64,000 nt of DNA, taken from positions 68,380,488 through 68,444,487 of the forward strand of contig CP092877.1 of assembly GCA_030710605.1 (NCBI GenBank). Reading direction: 5' to 3'. The notes under the pieces were generated by a model, which was not told the origin of the DNA, did not search any database, and saw only the letters and a program-made list of their open reading frames with translations. The DNA is from Cordylochernes scorpioides (lineage: Eukaryota; Arthropoda; Arachnida; Pseudoscorpiones; Chernetidae). The number at the start of each line of letters is the position of its first letter. Position 1 is the first letter of the stretch. The position numbers and the translations under genes were made by a program. Shown here in pieces: positions 21,201 to 31,381 of this stretch.

Positions 21201-21858
21201 TAGGCCTATCCTTTTTATAATTAGGATCATAATCCTCACAATCTGTGACCCAATGTTTAATTTTTATTCCCTTTTTCGAACATATTGGACACCAGAATGG
21301 GCAAACATTTTTTCTATTATCATTATTTTTTGTCGCGAGATGTATTTTGTTTTTAGGCTTAAATTGAATTGAAGCCCTATTTTGTTCAATTGAAGCTGCG
21401 ATATGGAACCATTTTGTGGCGTCAGTTGGCTGTGCAGCCACAATTAAATCTTTCCAATCATTTGGAAGTCCGTCTGTTAATAAATGAATTTTTTCCTCCT
21501 TCGTTAGATGGGTTTGATTTAACAGGCGAATTTTATCTTGAAAATAATTTTCTATTGATTCTTCTCGTTTTAATCTTCGATGTGATGCTGAGACAATTGG
21601 ATTTGCGTTGTATGAACCAAATCTTTGAATCAACTTTTCCTTTACAACTTCCCATCTTTTTATTGCAGGATTTGAAATAATCTCGTCTGCATACCATTCA
21701 AGTGCTGAATCTGTCAAGTAGTACATAAGATTTTTGATTTTTTCATCTTCTTTTAAAGAATTATTTTCAAAATCATATAATTTGATCCATGACTCAGGCC
21801 TAATTGCCGACTTCGAGCCGTTGAACTTTTGCAACCGGTTGTTTGGATTTTCCGCCAT
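18223..21858 (-). CDS. gag-pol: G1 Gag-Pol polyprotein (1211 aa, single ORF)
   Basis: Retrotransposon polyprotein. Gag capsid-like region about 1-165 (SALEWYADE near 51-59). An unusual knuckle CX2CX8HX4C at 190-207 has four extra residues. Aspartic protease FVDTGATVSI (DTG 268-270). RT about 420-600: 'TLDVAWRYWQIEMD' where SGYHQI is usual, and 'FQDD' as the catalytic box. RNase H begins with YTDASKYGIGA. Integrase has HHCC (HDSLSH...CKSC), catalytic D in 'IGCDTI', D in 'LTDNGKNF', E in 'NGICEKLN', and a C-terminal GPF ('KYEGPFVI'). Ends at RPFITRE. Gag and Pol in one frame without frameshift is known for some gypsy clades. The start is the first Met after the primer-binding region. Looks fully coding; RT and D,D,E residues all present. 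Confidence 0.95.
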   Translation of the reverse strand: MAENPNNRLQKFNGSKSAIRPESWIKLYDFENNSLKEDEKIKNLMYYLTDSALEWYADEIISNPAIKRWEVVKEKLIQRFGSYNANPIVSASHRRLKREESIENYFQDKIRLLNQTHLTKEEKIHLLTDGLPNDWKDLIVAAQPTDATKWFHIAASIEQNRASIQFKPKNKIHLATKNNDNRKNVCPFWCPICSKKGIKIKHWVTDCEDYDPNYKKDRPNQNTSVKQVCGAPELLNVSTLTNTPTQGAFKLINISVEVNGIPAQAFVDTGATVSIINWRLFKRTRLQLQPNSDIHISQADGVTRTCGSLQTKVRIDKLIKPVTLHVMKNFKYPLLIGLDVASLFNLLIDVRDKTIYTKIDGLQNPILVNHLEEIREHELKELLEHNRNVFSQHAIDLGKVAIQHKIITKSEQPISLRPYRRPLKEYEEIAEQVKELLEHKLIRTSDSPWAFPVVMVPKKDGNKRMCIDYRRLNEITLDDRQPLPHIQDMFDRLHGSRFFSTLDVAWRYWQIEMDPQSIQKTAFVTNDGHYEFLVMPFGLKNAASTFQRIIQHILGELLWKGTCSFQDDILVYTKTWQEHIELLSKVFDKLRQYNMKLKLSKCIFGRTEVKYLGHIISHNQLKPDPGKVKSIQDFPRPDTVKKVRQFMGLANYYRKFVKDFSKISFPLVRLTRKNQPFIWNEEVEESFAKLKMALSTKPVLAIYNPDYPSKVYTDASKYGIGAILTQIGPDNEEHVIAYYSKTLQPHQENYSAYEMECLAVIQATDHFHAYIENQPFEIITDHAALQWLFTMKKPKPKYFRWILSLSSKSCNIVHRSGKQQTHVDALSRLPVVNIATQELQEHQQNSDLSFLKNSHTHDGVVMIKQKGVFKAVVPNSLTKKILEEYHDSLSHPSITKTCKLITQCYWWKGITTDIKNYVRSCKSCQLVKVRHEPTLGEMITPTSNIQPLQMIGCDTIVLGTAASNTKHKFIQVFVDHATRYLWAYPTITNTAQAVTQCLDKIIKSVNSINTILTDNGKNFISKEFNKFLSLQGIKHTYTSPYHPQCNGICEKLNDTIMTKLRIAVLEKPRCKWSTLLPQVVKNYNSTPHDVTGFSPLFLMYGIGNVPEFADQTPITIEEARKKASLRTEQFRSKWKIKHDSHHPKYVFKEGDLVIRKIAFNDPRLIKTSPKYEGPFVIQKKISDVTYDISLKDQKQARRVHISQLRPFITRE

Positions 21859-21878
21859 TTTCTTTTTCCGTATCCTGT

Positions 21879-21891
21879 CTCGACTGCGCCA
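21879..21891 (-). promoter_or_regulatory. G1 primer-binding site
   Basis: Element strand TGGCGCAGTCGAG, two bases from the 5' LTR end; complementary to a tRNA 3' end of ...CGACTGCGCCA. Assignment to tRNA-Ser rests on resemblance to known gypsy elements. Confidence 0.7.
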
Positions 21892-21893
21892 AA

Positions 21894-22207
21894 TGCCACG
21901 TTTTTATTTTTAAAACGCTAATTTTAGTTTAGTAAAACTTTATTTTTAAAGTTTATTATTTTAAAAGTGAAATGTTTGTTAATGAAATAGACATTTTGCC
22001 TAAACTCATTTATTGCTGCTTTCTTTTACAAGCCATTTGTTTATGTGTATTTTTACATATCGTTTTTATTGAGTTTTTACTAATTTAGTATGTACATCAT
22101 TGACTTTTAATGAATGGAAAAAGAAATTGAAAATAAACATATGAAAAATTAAAGTAACATTTTAAAGGAATTTATGTACAATTGAAAATTGTTTCTGTAA
22201 CGTCTCA
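21894..22207 (-). repeat. G1 5' LTR
   Basis: 314-bp LTR, right copy; drives transcription leftward. No sequence difference to the 3' LTR seen. Confidence 0.95.
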
Positions 22208-22535
22208 ATATAATCAAGATAAATATTCTAATTTATCTGTTATAATTCAACAATCTGCTCTAAATATTATCATGATGATACGATGATTTTGTAATGTAGA
22301 AAATTAGGAAAAACAAAATTCAGGATGACACGGCAATTTATTTGAGACAAGAATAATGATACAATTCCAAGGCAAGATACTATTCCTTTAACTTCCAATT
22401 ACGGAGGGAACCAATTAATAATGATTTTATTCAACTTATCGAGTATTTTTCAAGGGACCGGGAAAAAATGTTCACTTTATCGAGAGATTCGTTAGACAAA
22501 CCTTTACTCGGGTAAAATCCGGGCGAAGCCGGGAA

Positions 22536-22772
22536 TATCCATTTCGTAGCTACACCGTCTCTCCAAGAGGCAGTCTCTTATTAGAGGTCTATTAGAGATT
22601 CTTTAATAGCAATTAGAATCTTCAATGAGAGACCACCAACAGGAGAAACAAGTTGATTCATGTTTTTAGGTGGTCTTTCTTAAGAGACTCTATTTACATA
22701 TTTAAAATATGAAAAAATTAAAATATTTTAAAATCAACATTTACTTACTGTTACGTTTAATTACTGTTAATA
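22536..22772. other. Pogo/Tigger-like MITE debris
   Basis: 'accgtctctccaagaggcag', 'gtctcttattagagg', 'gagagaccaccaacagg' and 'aggtggtctttcttaag' recall similar debris at 10.26, 11.33 and 12.55 kb. No borders or coding seen. Confidence 0.35.
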
Positions 22773-23658
22773 TCTATATATATAAAAATGAATGTATGTC
22801 TGTTTGTTTGTCCTTTATGCCTGACCAAACCACTCATTGGATCGCCATGAAACTTTGGGAAGTTATTTAGTATAGTACTGGGAAGGTTTCTAGCAAATAA
22901 AATTTTTGAAATAACTTTTCGCCTAGAAATAATCAAGATAATTATTCTAATTTATCTGTTATAATTCAACAATCTGCTCTAAATATTATCATGATGATAC
23001 GATGATTTTGTAATGTAGAAAATTAGGAAAGACAAAATTCAGGATGACACGGCAATTTATTTGAGACAAGAATAATGATACAATTCAAAGGCAAGATACT
23101 ATTCCTTTAACTTCCAATTACCGAGGGAACCAATTAATATTGATTTTATTCTACTTATCGAGTATTTTTTCAAGGGACCGGGAAAAAATGTTCACTTTAT
23201 CGAGAGATTCGTTAAACAAACCTTTACTCGGGTAAAACCCGGGCGAAGCCGGGTACATCCATACAAGAATAATGATACAATTCCAAGGCAAGATACTATT
23301 CCTTTAACTTCCAATTACCGAGGGAACCAATTAATATTGATTTTATTCAACTTATCGAGTATTTTTCAAGGGACCGGGAAAAAATGTTCACTTTATCGAG
23401 ATATTCGTTAAACAAACCTTTACTCGGGTAAAACCCGCGCGAAGCCGGGTACATCCATACAAGAATAATGATACAATTCCAAGGCAAGATACTATTCCTT
23501 TAACTTCCAATTACCGAGGGAACCAATTAATATTGATTTTATTCAACTTATCGAGTATTTTTCAAGGGACCGGGAAAAAAATGTTCACTTTATCGAGAGA
23601 TTCGTTAGACAAACTTTTACTCGGGTAAAACCCGGGCGAAGCCGGGCGGGTCCGCTAG
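22773..23658 (+). mobile_element. Helitron-A with three tandem 3' ends
   Basis: 5' TC at 22773 after A; 3' CTAG at 23655-23658 before T. The last 570 bp consist of three approximately 196-bp repeats, each from 'acaagaataatgata' to the terminal hairpin: at about 23238-23253, 23434-23450 (cccgcgcgaagccgggt) and 23632-23646. The first two hairpins run into 'acatccat' and only the third ends in CTAG. Looks like repeated read-through or unequal exchange of the terminator. Confidence 0.85.
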
Positions 23659-23659
23659 T

Positions 23660-24115
23660 TATTAATATATATAGTCACGACCGTCTTTCCTCAATTCCTC
23701 ATCGCTGTCACGGATGCGCGCGCATCATCATTATGATCATTATCATTATCTAATGATAATAATAATAATTATTAGTAGTATATTATTATTATTAATATAT
23801 ATAGTCACGACCGTCTTTCCTCAATTCCTCATCGGCCGCTGTCACGGATGCGCGCGCATCATCATTATGATCATTATCTTCTATAGAAGCTTCTATCTTT
23901 ATAATTATGTATATTTACAAAAAGTCAATTCGCTCGCGCCTCTAGCGGTGAAAATGAGGGGTAATACCAGCTGACCTAATGTACATGTAAATTTTGAAGC
24001 GGGACGTTACACAAGAGTGACATCCACGGCTCCAATTTATAATTGTAACAAATAGTATTTGAATAAAAACATTCAATCGGGTAAAACACGGGCGCTGCCC
24101 GGGTCATTCGGCTAG
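23660..24115 (+). mobile_element. Helitron-B copies, unit B
   Basis: One 5' end with AT palindrome (23664-23790), then a full copy ending with hairpin cgggcgctgcccggg and 'cattcggctag' (24115) before T. Matches 4502-4821 and 47.76-48.08 kb. Confidence 0.7.
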
Positions 24116-24129
24116 TATATATATATTGA

Positions 24130-24440
24130 CAAATATTTACATTTTAAAAAATCTTATCTCAGATTTTAGTGGGAAGGATTTTGTTATCGTTTGATAGTGA
24201 ACCAATCTCTCCCGCCTTCTCATTGGACGAATGTGGCCATGTTTGTATATATAAGGGGGCTATGGGATTGCGAGGGGAGTTGAGAGGAGTGTGGTGGATT
24301 ATCGTGTGGAGACGCTTAAAGTGTTCTCTGCGTGCTTTATCCGTGTCTGGCTATCTCCTCGCATACCTGTGTAACCCCGGTCCGATCCCTACCAACGCAA
24401 CAATAAAGATAAGTACTGTGTGTGTGTGTGTGTGCTTTTT
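24130..24440 (+). promoter_or_regulatory. TATA/AATAAA promoter-like segment, possible solo LTR, unit B
   Basis: Copy of 4840-5130: TATA box at about 24245, AATAAA at about 24402, then an expanded (TG)n tract. Confidence 0.45.
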
Positions 24441-24746
24441 ATTTTATTTTATTTAACAAATTGTGAGTTATTATTTACTTTTTTTTTGTGTTGTACTCTT
24501 GAGTGTGCGCTTTTTGTGCGTTTATTTACTATTACTCTAGGCCCTAGTAATTTGCAACTTTTTGTGTTAACCCGTAAATAGTAACTTTTATCACAAGGCG
24601 CTAGTACATTATACCTTATTTTAAAAATTGACAATTTCATTTTAAAAATGATGAATTCACTCTTAAAATGCTATAATTATTATATTCGTTCTCTTATTTA
24701 ATTACTATATATAAAATAATCATAATATTTTGAATTATATATATAC

Positions 24747-25536
24747 TAGCGGATGTGTACCCGGCTACGCCCGGGTTTTACCCGAGTGAAAGTTTGCCTA
24801 ACGAATATTATATATCATGAAGTATAATAAACAATGTTAAAGATTAGTTTTAATTATTAAACAAGATTGTGTGTGAATATGTGAGAAAGATGTAATATCG
24901 TTGTTGTTTTCTTGGCCGACTGTTTTACATATGGTGTTATCTTAAAATTGCTTGTTTTGAATATTTTTTTAGATTGAGTTGAATGAATTGCTGATTTTTT
25001 TTGTATTTATATATAAATAAAATAAAATCTGTTGATTTTTTGTATTTAATCGATAACAGCGAAGTAACGCATGTTAAAGTTAGGAAAAATATTTTGATGT
25101 TAAGCAAAACCTGCTCCATCTCGTTTTACATAAATGTTGAAAATTTGGTCGAAATTGATGCATTGTAACGAAAGTTTTTAGTGAACAACACTTATGAAAT
25201 TTGCATTTTATAAATATAGATAATATACATGATTATGATTATGATGTTTTGATGTTGGAATGATAAGAATTGGAGGTGCAGTCGTGAAAACGAAAAACCA
25301 GTTATTTACTTATCAAGTAGTTTTTATTTTCAATTACCTGAAAAGAATTACACATTGAATATTTTTCACAGTAATATAGAATTTATAAAATGAATCCCCT
25401 ATATTCGTGAATTAAAAAATACATATTCAAAACAACATTCAAAGTGGTATGTTCTAAATCTACAGTAAAAAATGTAGAATAGTCAATAAATGAAAATAAA
25501 ATCTATGTTTTTTAAAAATAAAATATTTGCATTTTA
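24747..25536 (-). mobile_element. Helitron 3' end (-) and AT-rich interior, unit B
   Basis: Starts A|CTAGCGGATGTGTACCCGG on the + strand (a 2-bp gt duplication compared with 5444). Interior as in unit A. No gene; no SINE at its far end (empty site at 25536-25547). Confidence 0.5.
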
Positions 25537-25546
25537 GATTATATAA

Positions 25547-26236
25547 TCTCTATATATATAAAATTGAATGTCTGTCTGTCTGTGTGTACTCTATAGATTC
25601 AAAAACCATACATTCAATCGCCGTGAAAATTTGGGGTATTATTAGGTATATCCCCGGGAAGGTTTTTGAAAAATAATTTCTTGATATCTTGAATATCCTT
25701 AGAGTTATTTGCAGATTTGTATATTTAACTCGCAAGCAGCGCCACCATTTGCGACGATGATAACAAGTTTTTTTATCTATAAGTTTTATTATCACTAAGT
25801 TTATTATCTTAAAGATTATTTATCAAAAGTAAGATTATCTCAGGATGACACGGCAATTTATTTGAGACAAGAATAATTCTACAATTCAAGGCGAAGATAC
25901 TATTTCTTTAACTTCCAATTACCGAGGGAACCAATTAATATTGATTTTATTCAACTTATCGAGTATTTTTCAAGGGACCGGGAAAAAATGTTCATTAGAT
26001 AAAACGATGATTTTGTAAAGTAGAAAATTAGGAAAGACAAAATTCAGGATGACACGGCACACAGGGACCGGGAAAAAATGTTCACTTTATCAAGAGATTC
26101 AAATTTACAAGTTCCAAATTATCAAAATATATCTATTATTATTTTTTTATAAGTTTATAGAGAATTGTTTTAACAAATGTTTGTTAGACAAACCTTTACT
26201 CGGGTAAAACCGGGTGAAGCCGGGTACGTCCGCTAG
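25547..26236 (+). mobile_element. Helitron-A copy, unit B
   Basis: Same element as 6444-7105, TC...CTAG|T; 20-30 bp longer through small indels (for example an extra 'gtgtactctatag' near the start). Non-coding. Confidence 0.85.
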
Positions 26237-26653
26237 TATATATATAAATGAATGTTTGTATGTCCGGTATACAAATTCGCAGTAGTTCACTAATTCAAAC
26301 CAAAATTTCCATACATAGGTAAAATATACGGGGAAGACGATAGGCTATTTAAAAAATATATAAATCAATCATTAAAACTATATATTTTTAGTCAGAAAAT
26401 GATGATGACGATATTGCTGTATCATTTGATTATCAGATACAAAATTATATCTGGAAAAATTCCAAAAAGCAGAGACCACGGGTGAAGCCAGTTCTTTTTT
26501 AGCATGCAGGAACAAAATTCTAACAGAAAAACATTCATTCGAGCAGAAGACACAAAGCCAGATCATCTCTTTATAAAAATATCGCTTCTTAGACACAAAG
26601 TTTGGAGCGGGACGTTTCACAAGAATGACATCCACGGCGCCAATTTATAATTG

Positions 26654-26874
26654 TGTTGGCTTCCGTAGGCGTTTCTTACTGGGAAAAAGAAAGAGAGGAT
26701 CCAATGAAATAATTTAGTAGCGTTTTTTAAAACAAAATCATAATAATGAACAACACATATAACAGAGAGTACCGTCGTCTTCCGGGTATTCCTTCTACTG
26801 GGGAGCTCGGATTCTATATTCTGTGCGTTTATAATCTGTTTATCTGTGGCTCTCTGGTCGGGATGGCGCCTACA
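26654..26874 (-). repeat. G2 3' LTR
   Basis: 221 bp; the pol reading frame ends inside it (TAG at 26870-26872). No classical long polypurine tract is visible before it. Confidence 0.93.
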
Positions 26875-27671
26875 TTCGGCCATTCCTGGATTTCAATCGT
26901 CCTCGATTGAACCTTGCGTTGCAGGAACGTCGTGGGTTGCGTCGGGGGGTATCTTCTACTTCTGGCTCCTCGTCCGGACTTTCTTCTGTAGCTGAATCAT
27001 CTTCTTCACTGTGCCAAGACTTCAGTTGACTGATATGGGCCGTTGTCGTGTAGAACCGTCCACTGGTTCTTTCGCTTAACTGAGTCACTCTATACGTGTC
27101 GCTTGGCAGAACCTCGGTAATTATCAAAGGTCCTCGATATTTGGGTTGTGCCTTGGTTGGTTCACCCGTCATTTTGGGTACATGCCTCATCACTACAATT
27201 TCTCCTACTTCGAATTGGATTGTACGGCACTTCTTCTTATCGTAGTATGTCTTCATAATTTCTTGTTTATTCTCAATTTGGGTTCTCACACTCTCTTGAA
27301 TTCTATCCGGCTCGGTCCATGGGTCCACGTCTTCGTCGGCTAATCTTCTAAGTATCCCATCGTGGAATCGAGGGGAATAGCCGTGGAGTGTTTCGAACGG
27401 TGTTTTATTCGTCGTCTTGTTCACCGCATTGTTCAGGTCTCGCTCTACCTCCTTGATCTTCAGGTCACAATCCTTCCGTCGCGGATCCTCGATGCTGGTT
27501 GCTATAGTGGACAATACTGTTCGGTTCACTCTTTCGACCATCCCGTTCCCTTGCGGATGTTTCGTAGAGTTCAGAGTATGATGTATTCCATTTCCTCGAC
27601 AGAATTCTTCAAATTGCCTTGAGGTAAAACATGACCCTCTGTCGCTGATGATCTTGTCGGGTAGTCCGAAA
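26870..27671 (-). pseudogene. pol: G2 pol, integrase C-terminal half (3' of the LINE insertion)
   Basis: Continues G2 pol after L-B: 'FVNDFGLPDKIISDRGSCFTS' (second catalytic Asp), 'NGMVERVNRTV' (catalytic Glu), 'KYRGPLIITEVL' (GPY/F-like motif) and a basic/acidic C-terminus (EEDDSATEE..., RRNPRRSCNARF). The reading frame above 27685 belongs to the inserted LINE. The frame itself is undamaged, so only the LINE breaks it. Confidence 0.9.
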
Positions 27672-27684
27672 TCATTCACAAAAC
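27672..27684. repeat. Target-site duplication of LINE L-B (left)
   Basis: tcattcacaaaac, repeated at 32409-32421; 13 bp, typical for target-primed insertion. In G2 it is the 'SFVNE/FVND' codon region. Confidence 0.92.
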
Positions 27685-27825
27685 AACAACAACAACAACA
27701 AAACAGCCTTATTAGGGCATCTTGCCCTGTACGGATTCTCCGTGGAGTTACAGACAATATTAACCATAAGAGAACAGGTGAAAATATAGTATTTACAGTC
27801 AAGGTATGTCAAACAGGGTGACTTT

Positions 27826-30800
27826 TTATTGTGCCCCTGTTCTTCTCTCTTCCATGAGTGCAATTTTATTCCCAACCGCTTTTTGAAAGTTGAACAGTTC
27901 AATTGCCCAACTTTTCTTATCTGAAACAGTTTTTATTAGCTTTATTGAGTTCAAATGCGGTCTAGGAAGACTTTTCAGGATCTTTTTTCTCTCTCCTTCC
28001 AGATCCCCGCATTCGGCAATAAAATGGTATATTTCATCAGTTATCTGACTTCCACATAACCCACAGTACAAATCTTCTTTCTTAATTGCGTAAATATGAT
28101 TTTCTTTGATCATTGTTGACATTAATCTGATCTGTGCAATAAAACTCACTAAAGCTGAAGACAGATAGCATGGAAAGTAATTTTCTGGAATAAATGAATC
28201 ATAAAGTAACCTATAGTTTGAGTATGTTTTCGTAAGAGATAATTTTGCCAGATCTTGCTGCAATAGCTGTTCAATTTTTATTTTTAGTATATTCGGAAGT
28301 TCGATCTGTATGTCATCATAATTTAACCTATAGTTTAGCCATGTGAGTCCACAATGATTGATGATATCCATAATATTCTTACAGAATCCTATAGGTTTTT
28401 TTTTGTCATTAAGGAAATTTCCTTCAATCTATTCCAGCATAGCTTAGGTAGTCTGTTGACTTCCATTTTTTGTAATCTAATGAAATATTTCAAAATTAAT
28501 TTGATCGTTGTAAAAGTCAAAGATATTCTGCCTGTTTCCAGCCTTACAATGTACCCTGGTATATATCTTGGTAGATTCAGAAAATTTTTGATAAACGTAT
28601 TCTGTAATTGGTCTATAATATCCGTATTGTCCCAAGCCCACACAGGGGCCGCATAGAGCAGTATTGATTTAATAACTGAGTCAAATAGATTTAGAGCAAC
28701 TTTTAATGAGTTAATTTTTTCTTTTTTTATCAGTCTAATAGTTGCATTTATTGCCGTATTTGCTTTGGCTTTATAAAAGAGGGCTACCTTTTTACTATTA
28801 ATAGTGGAAGTGAATGGATATCCCAGATATGTAATATTGGACGCAACAGTCAGTGGGGTGTCACCCCAGTACCAGTTTTCGTGTCTTGCCGGTCTTCCTC
28901 CATTTCTGAATACTATTATTTTGGACTTATTTTCATTTAAAACTAATTTGTTCTTATCCAGGTAAGACTTTAGTAAATTGATTTTAATTTGAAGATTAAT
29001 TTTCGATTCTCCAATTATGGCTATGTCATCCGCATACATAAGTAGGTGTAAAACGCCAAAATCAGGGAGATGAAATCCTGTAAGTGCTGAGTTATTATAA
29101 AGTTCTATTAGGTCGGCCATATATAGTATAAATAAAAGTGGGGAAAGTGATTCTCCCTGCAACACTCCAGAATTAATTTTCACATTATTTGAATATTGTC
29201 CTTTCCATCGGATAGTGATCTTAGCTTCTTGGTAAAAGTTTTTTTATCAGCATTACAAATTTATTGCTAATGCCCATTTTATGCAATTTTTGCCAAAGTA
29301 AATCATGTGGGACTGTGTCGAAAGCTTTAGTCAAATCGACGAAGAAGACATATAGCTTGCCTCGTTTTCTTCTCAGAGATAATTGGATGAGTGAATTCAG
29401 TAGTATTATGTGGTCAGTGCATGATCGGTTCTTACGGAAACCTGCTTGGTTTTCTAAAATAATCATTCTTTTTTCTATCCAGTTGTTTAATCTGTTTCTC
29501 AGTATTGTAGTAAATAATTTAGATATATTACTGCAGAGGGCAATCCCTCTGTAATTTGTTGGGTTATTCTTATCACCGCTTTTATATATAGGGTGTACTA
29601 TTGAGTTCGTCCAGAGTTGCGGGTATTTTTCTGTGGACATTATTTTGTTGAATAGGTTTTTCAATTTGTTTAAAGTCGGTATTGGTAAATTCTTTAGCAA
29701 CTCATTTGGTATACCATCGAGTCCCACTGCTTTGCCGTTCGCTAGTTTTTTTACTACATCATGGATCTCTTCAAGGGTTATTTCCGCGTCTAAATCTGGA
29801 TCTTTCCAACCGATCATCTGGTTTACCGTAAAAGTAGCTTCTTTATTTTCTTTGTTCAGTAAATTTTTATAAAATAAAAACCATTCTTTTATATCAATCT
29901 CACCTTGTATTATTGTTTTTTTTTCTGAAGGATGCAATGGCATTCCAGAAGGATTTGGGATCTTTGGCGTTCTTTATCCTTTCATTCTTGTCCTTATTGA
30001 ATTCATCTCTTTTTCTTTGCAGGAGCTTAAAATATTCCCTCCTAGCCTCAATATATTTTTGGCGGTCGTGTATGTTATTTGAGTTCCTACATCTTTGTAA
30101 ACTTACTTTGGTCGTTTTTTTCATAATATAGCAATCTTTGTCATACCAAGGTTTTGAAAGTTGGTGTCGTCGTTTAGCAAATTTAATTATATTTGCCGAT
30201 TCCATTGCCGTGTAGATCTGTTTAGTAAAATTTGCTGTTTCTGTGTTAATATCGGTTTCATTTCCAACTTCAATATCACTTAAATTATGTTTTAGCATCT
30301 CCACATTTTCTTTCGTCCAAATGAATTTTCGTGTTAGTATTTCATTTTTGTACGAGGATTTAATAGCTTCATACCCAGTATTAATTTGTAAAACAATTGG
30401 TAAGTGGTCTGAATATGAAAGTTCTTCGATCCACATATCCGATATGATCTGTGTTAAACCGTGTGTGTACATGAAATAATCCAAAACCGATGAACCTCTT
30501 TCTGAAATAAAAGTGAATGAGCCGTGCGTGTCACCCTTAGTTCTTCCATTAGCTATTGTTATAGAATTTGAATCAGTGAAGGAAATTAGTTTTTCAGATA
30601 GTTTCGAAGATATTAGGTCTTTAGATTTCCTATATTTGTTGAGGGGTGAATTTAGTTTCAGTGGGTTATGGAAGCCTCCAGCATTGCCTATTCTAATATT
30701 GATGTCACCAGCTATTAGTACTTCGTTACCTTCACTCATGTGATAATCAATATGCCTAAGTAAATTTGTTAAATTTTGTTCTTGTAATGCATTAGGAGGT

Positions 30801-31318
30801 AAATAAGCAAACAGCAAACATATACTCTCGGTGGTTTTGTCTAGAAATTTGTGTGTCAAGACAGATATCCAGTAAGGGTTTGTTTCGATTTTTCTAACCG
30901 TATGTTGGAAGTTTTTTTTTATTCCAATCAGAATTCCCCCCGAGCCCCTTCCCTTTAGTTCTGTCTTCATTGCTGGGCTTTGAATTATGTAATATTCATC
31001 AGTTAACAATTCAATAACACCAGTGATCCATGTTTCATTTAGTGCAAAAAGTTCGTATTTTTTTAGGTATTCAACGAGTGGAAATATTGATGTTATTCTA
31101 TTGAATCCATTTATATTCCATTGTAATATTTTAATTTTAGTATCTATATGTTTGGCCTGAGTTACTTGTTTGTCTTTTATTGCCGATTCACAGTTTTTCG
31201 TATGTGTATACCTAATTTTAGTTGTATTTCTATCTGATATATTATCCATAGCCTTTGAGTTTTTAATTTTAGAAGTTTTAGCCGTGAGTGTTTTATCATA
31301 AAGTGGCTGTATGGACAT
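27826..31318 (-). pseudogene. L-B ORF2: endonuclease-reverse transcriptase, three homopolymer frameshifts
   Basis: Segment 1 (31318-29900): APE endonuclease, QWNIN 66-70, NETW with catalytic Glu 95, GDIN 204-207, YSDHLP near 297. Segment 2 (29943-29221): RT fingers/palm with 'GLDGIPNELLKN', 'NYRGIALC', 'FFVDLTKAFDTVPHD'. Segment 3 (29183-28389): 'GVLQGESLSPLLF', catalytic YADD (29025-29036), thumb. Segment 4 (28371-27826): C-terminal zinc knuckle CX2C...HX4C (CGLCGSQITDEIYHFIAEC). Joins need one base less in an A9 run, one more in an A7 run and one more in an A9 run. Otherwise no stop and every catalytic motif is kept; sequencing homopolymer error is a real alternative to true inactivation. 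Confidence 0.9.
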
Positions 31319-31381
31319 TGTATTAGAGATCAGTTTATCAATGGGTTGACTATTTACAAGTGATTGTTTCCTATCTGCCTG

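Larger units (their letters stand above)
17889..22207 (-). mobile_element. Gypsy G1: apparently intact Ty3/gypsy element
   Basis: 4319 bp. Two 314-bp LTRs (TG...CA) with no difference seen by eye; 4-bp target duplication atat (17885-17888, 22208-22211); pre-insertion site reconstructable from the neighbouring Helitron. One long gag-pol ORF fills the interior. Primer-binding site TGGCGCAGTCGAG begins two bases after the 5' LTR (like the tRNA-Ser type known from 17.6/297), and a polypurine tract AAGAAGGGGA precedes the 3' LTR. Identical LTRs and an unbroken ORF mean a very recent insertion. Confidence 0.95.
17735..22535 (+). mobile_element. Helitron-A, split by gypsy G1
   Basis: 5' end TC in an A|T site (tctatatatataaaaatgaatg), 'ttcgcctagatat' then gypsy G1, resuming 'atataatcaagataaatatt'. 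The last recognisable part has the hairpin gggcgaagccggg but ends 'aatatccattt' instead of CTAG, so the 3' terminus is damaged. The uninterrupted sister at 22773 proves the junction. Confidence 0.8.
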
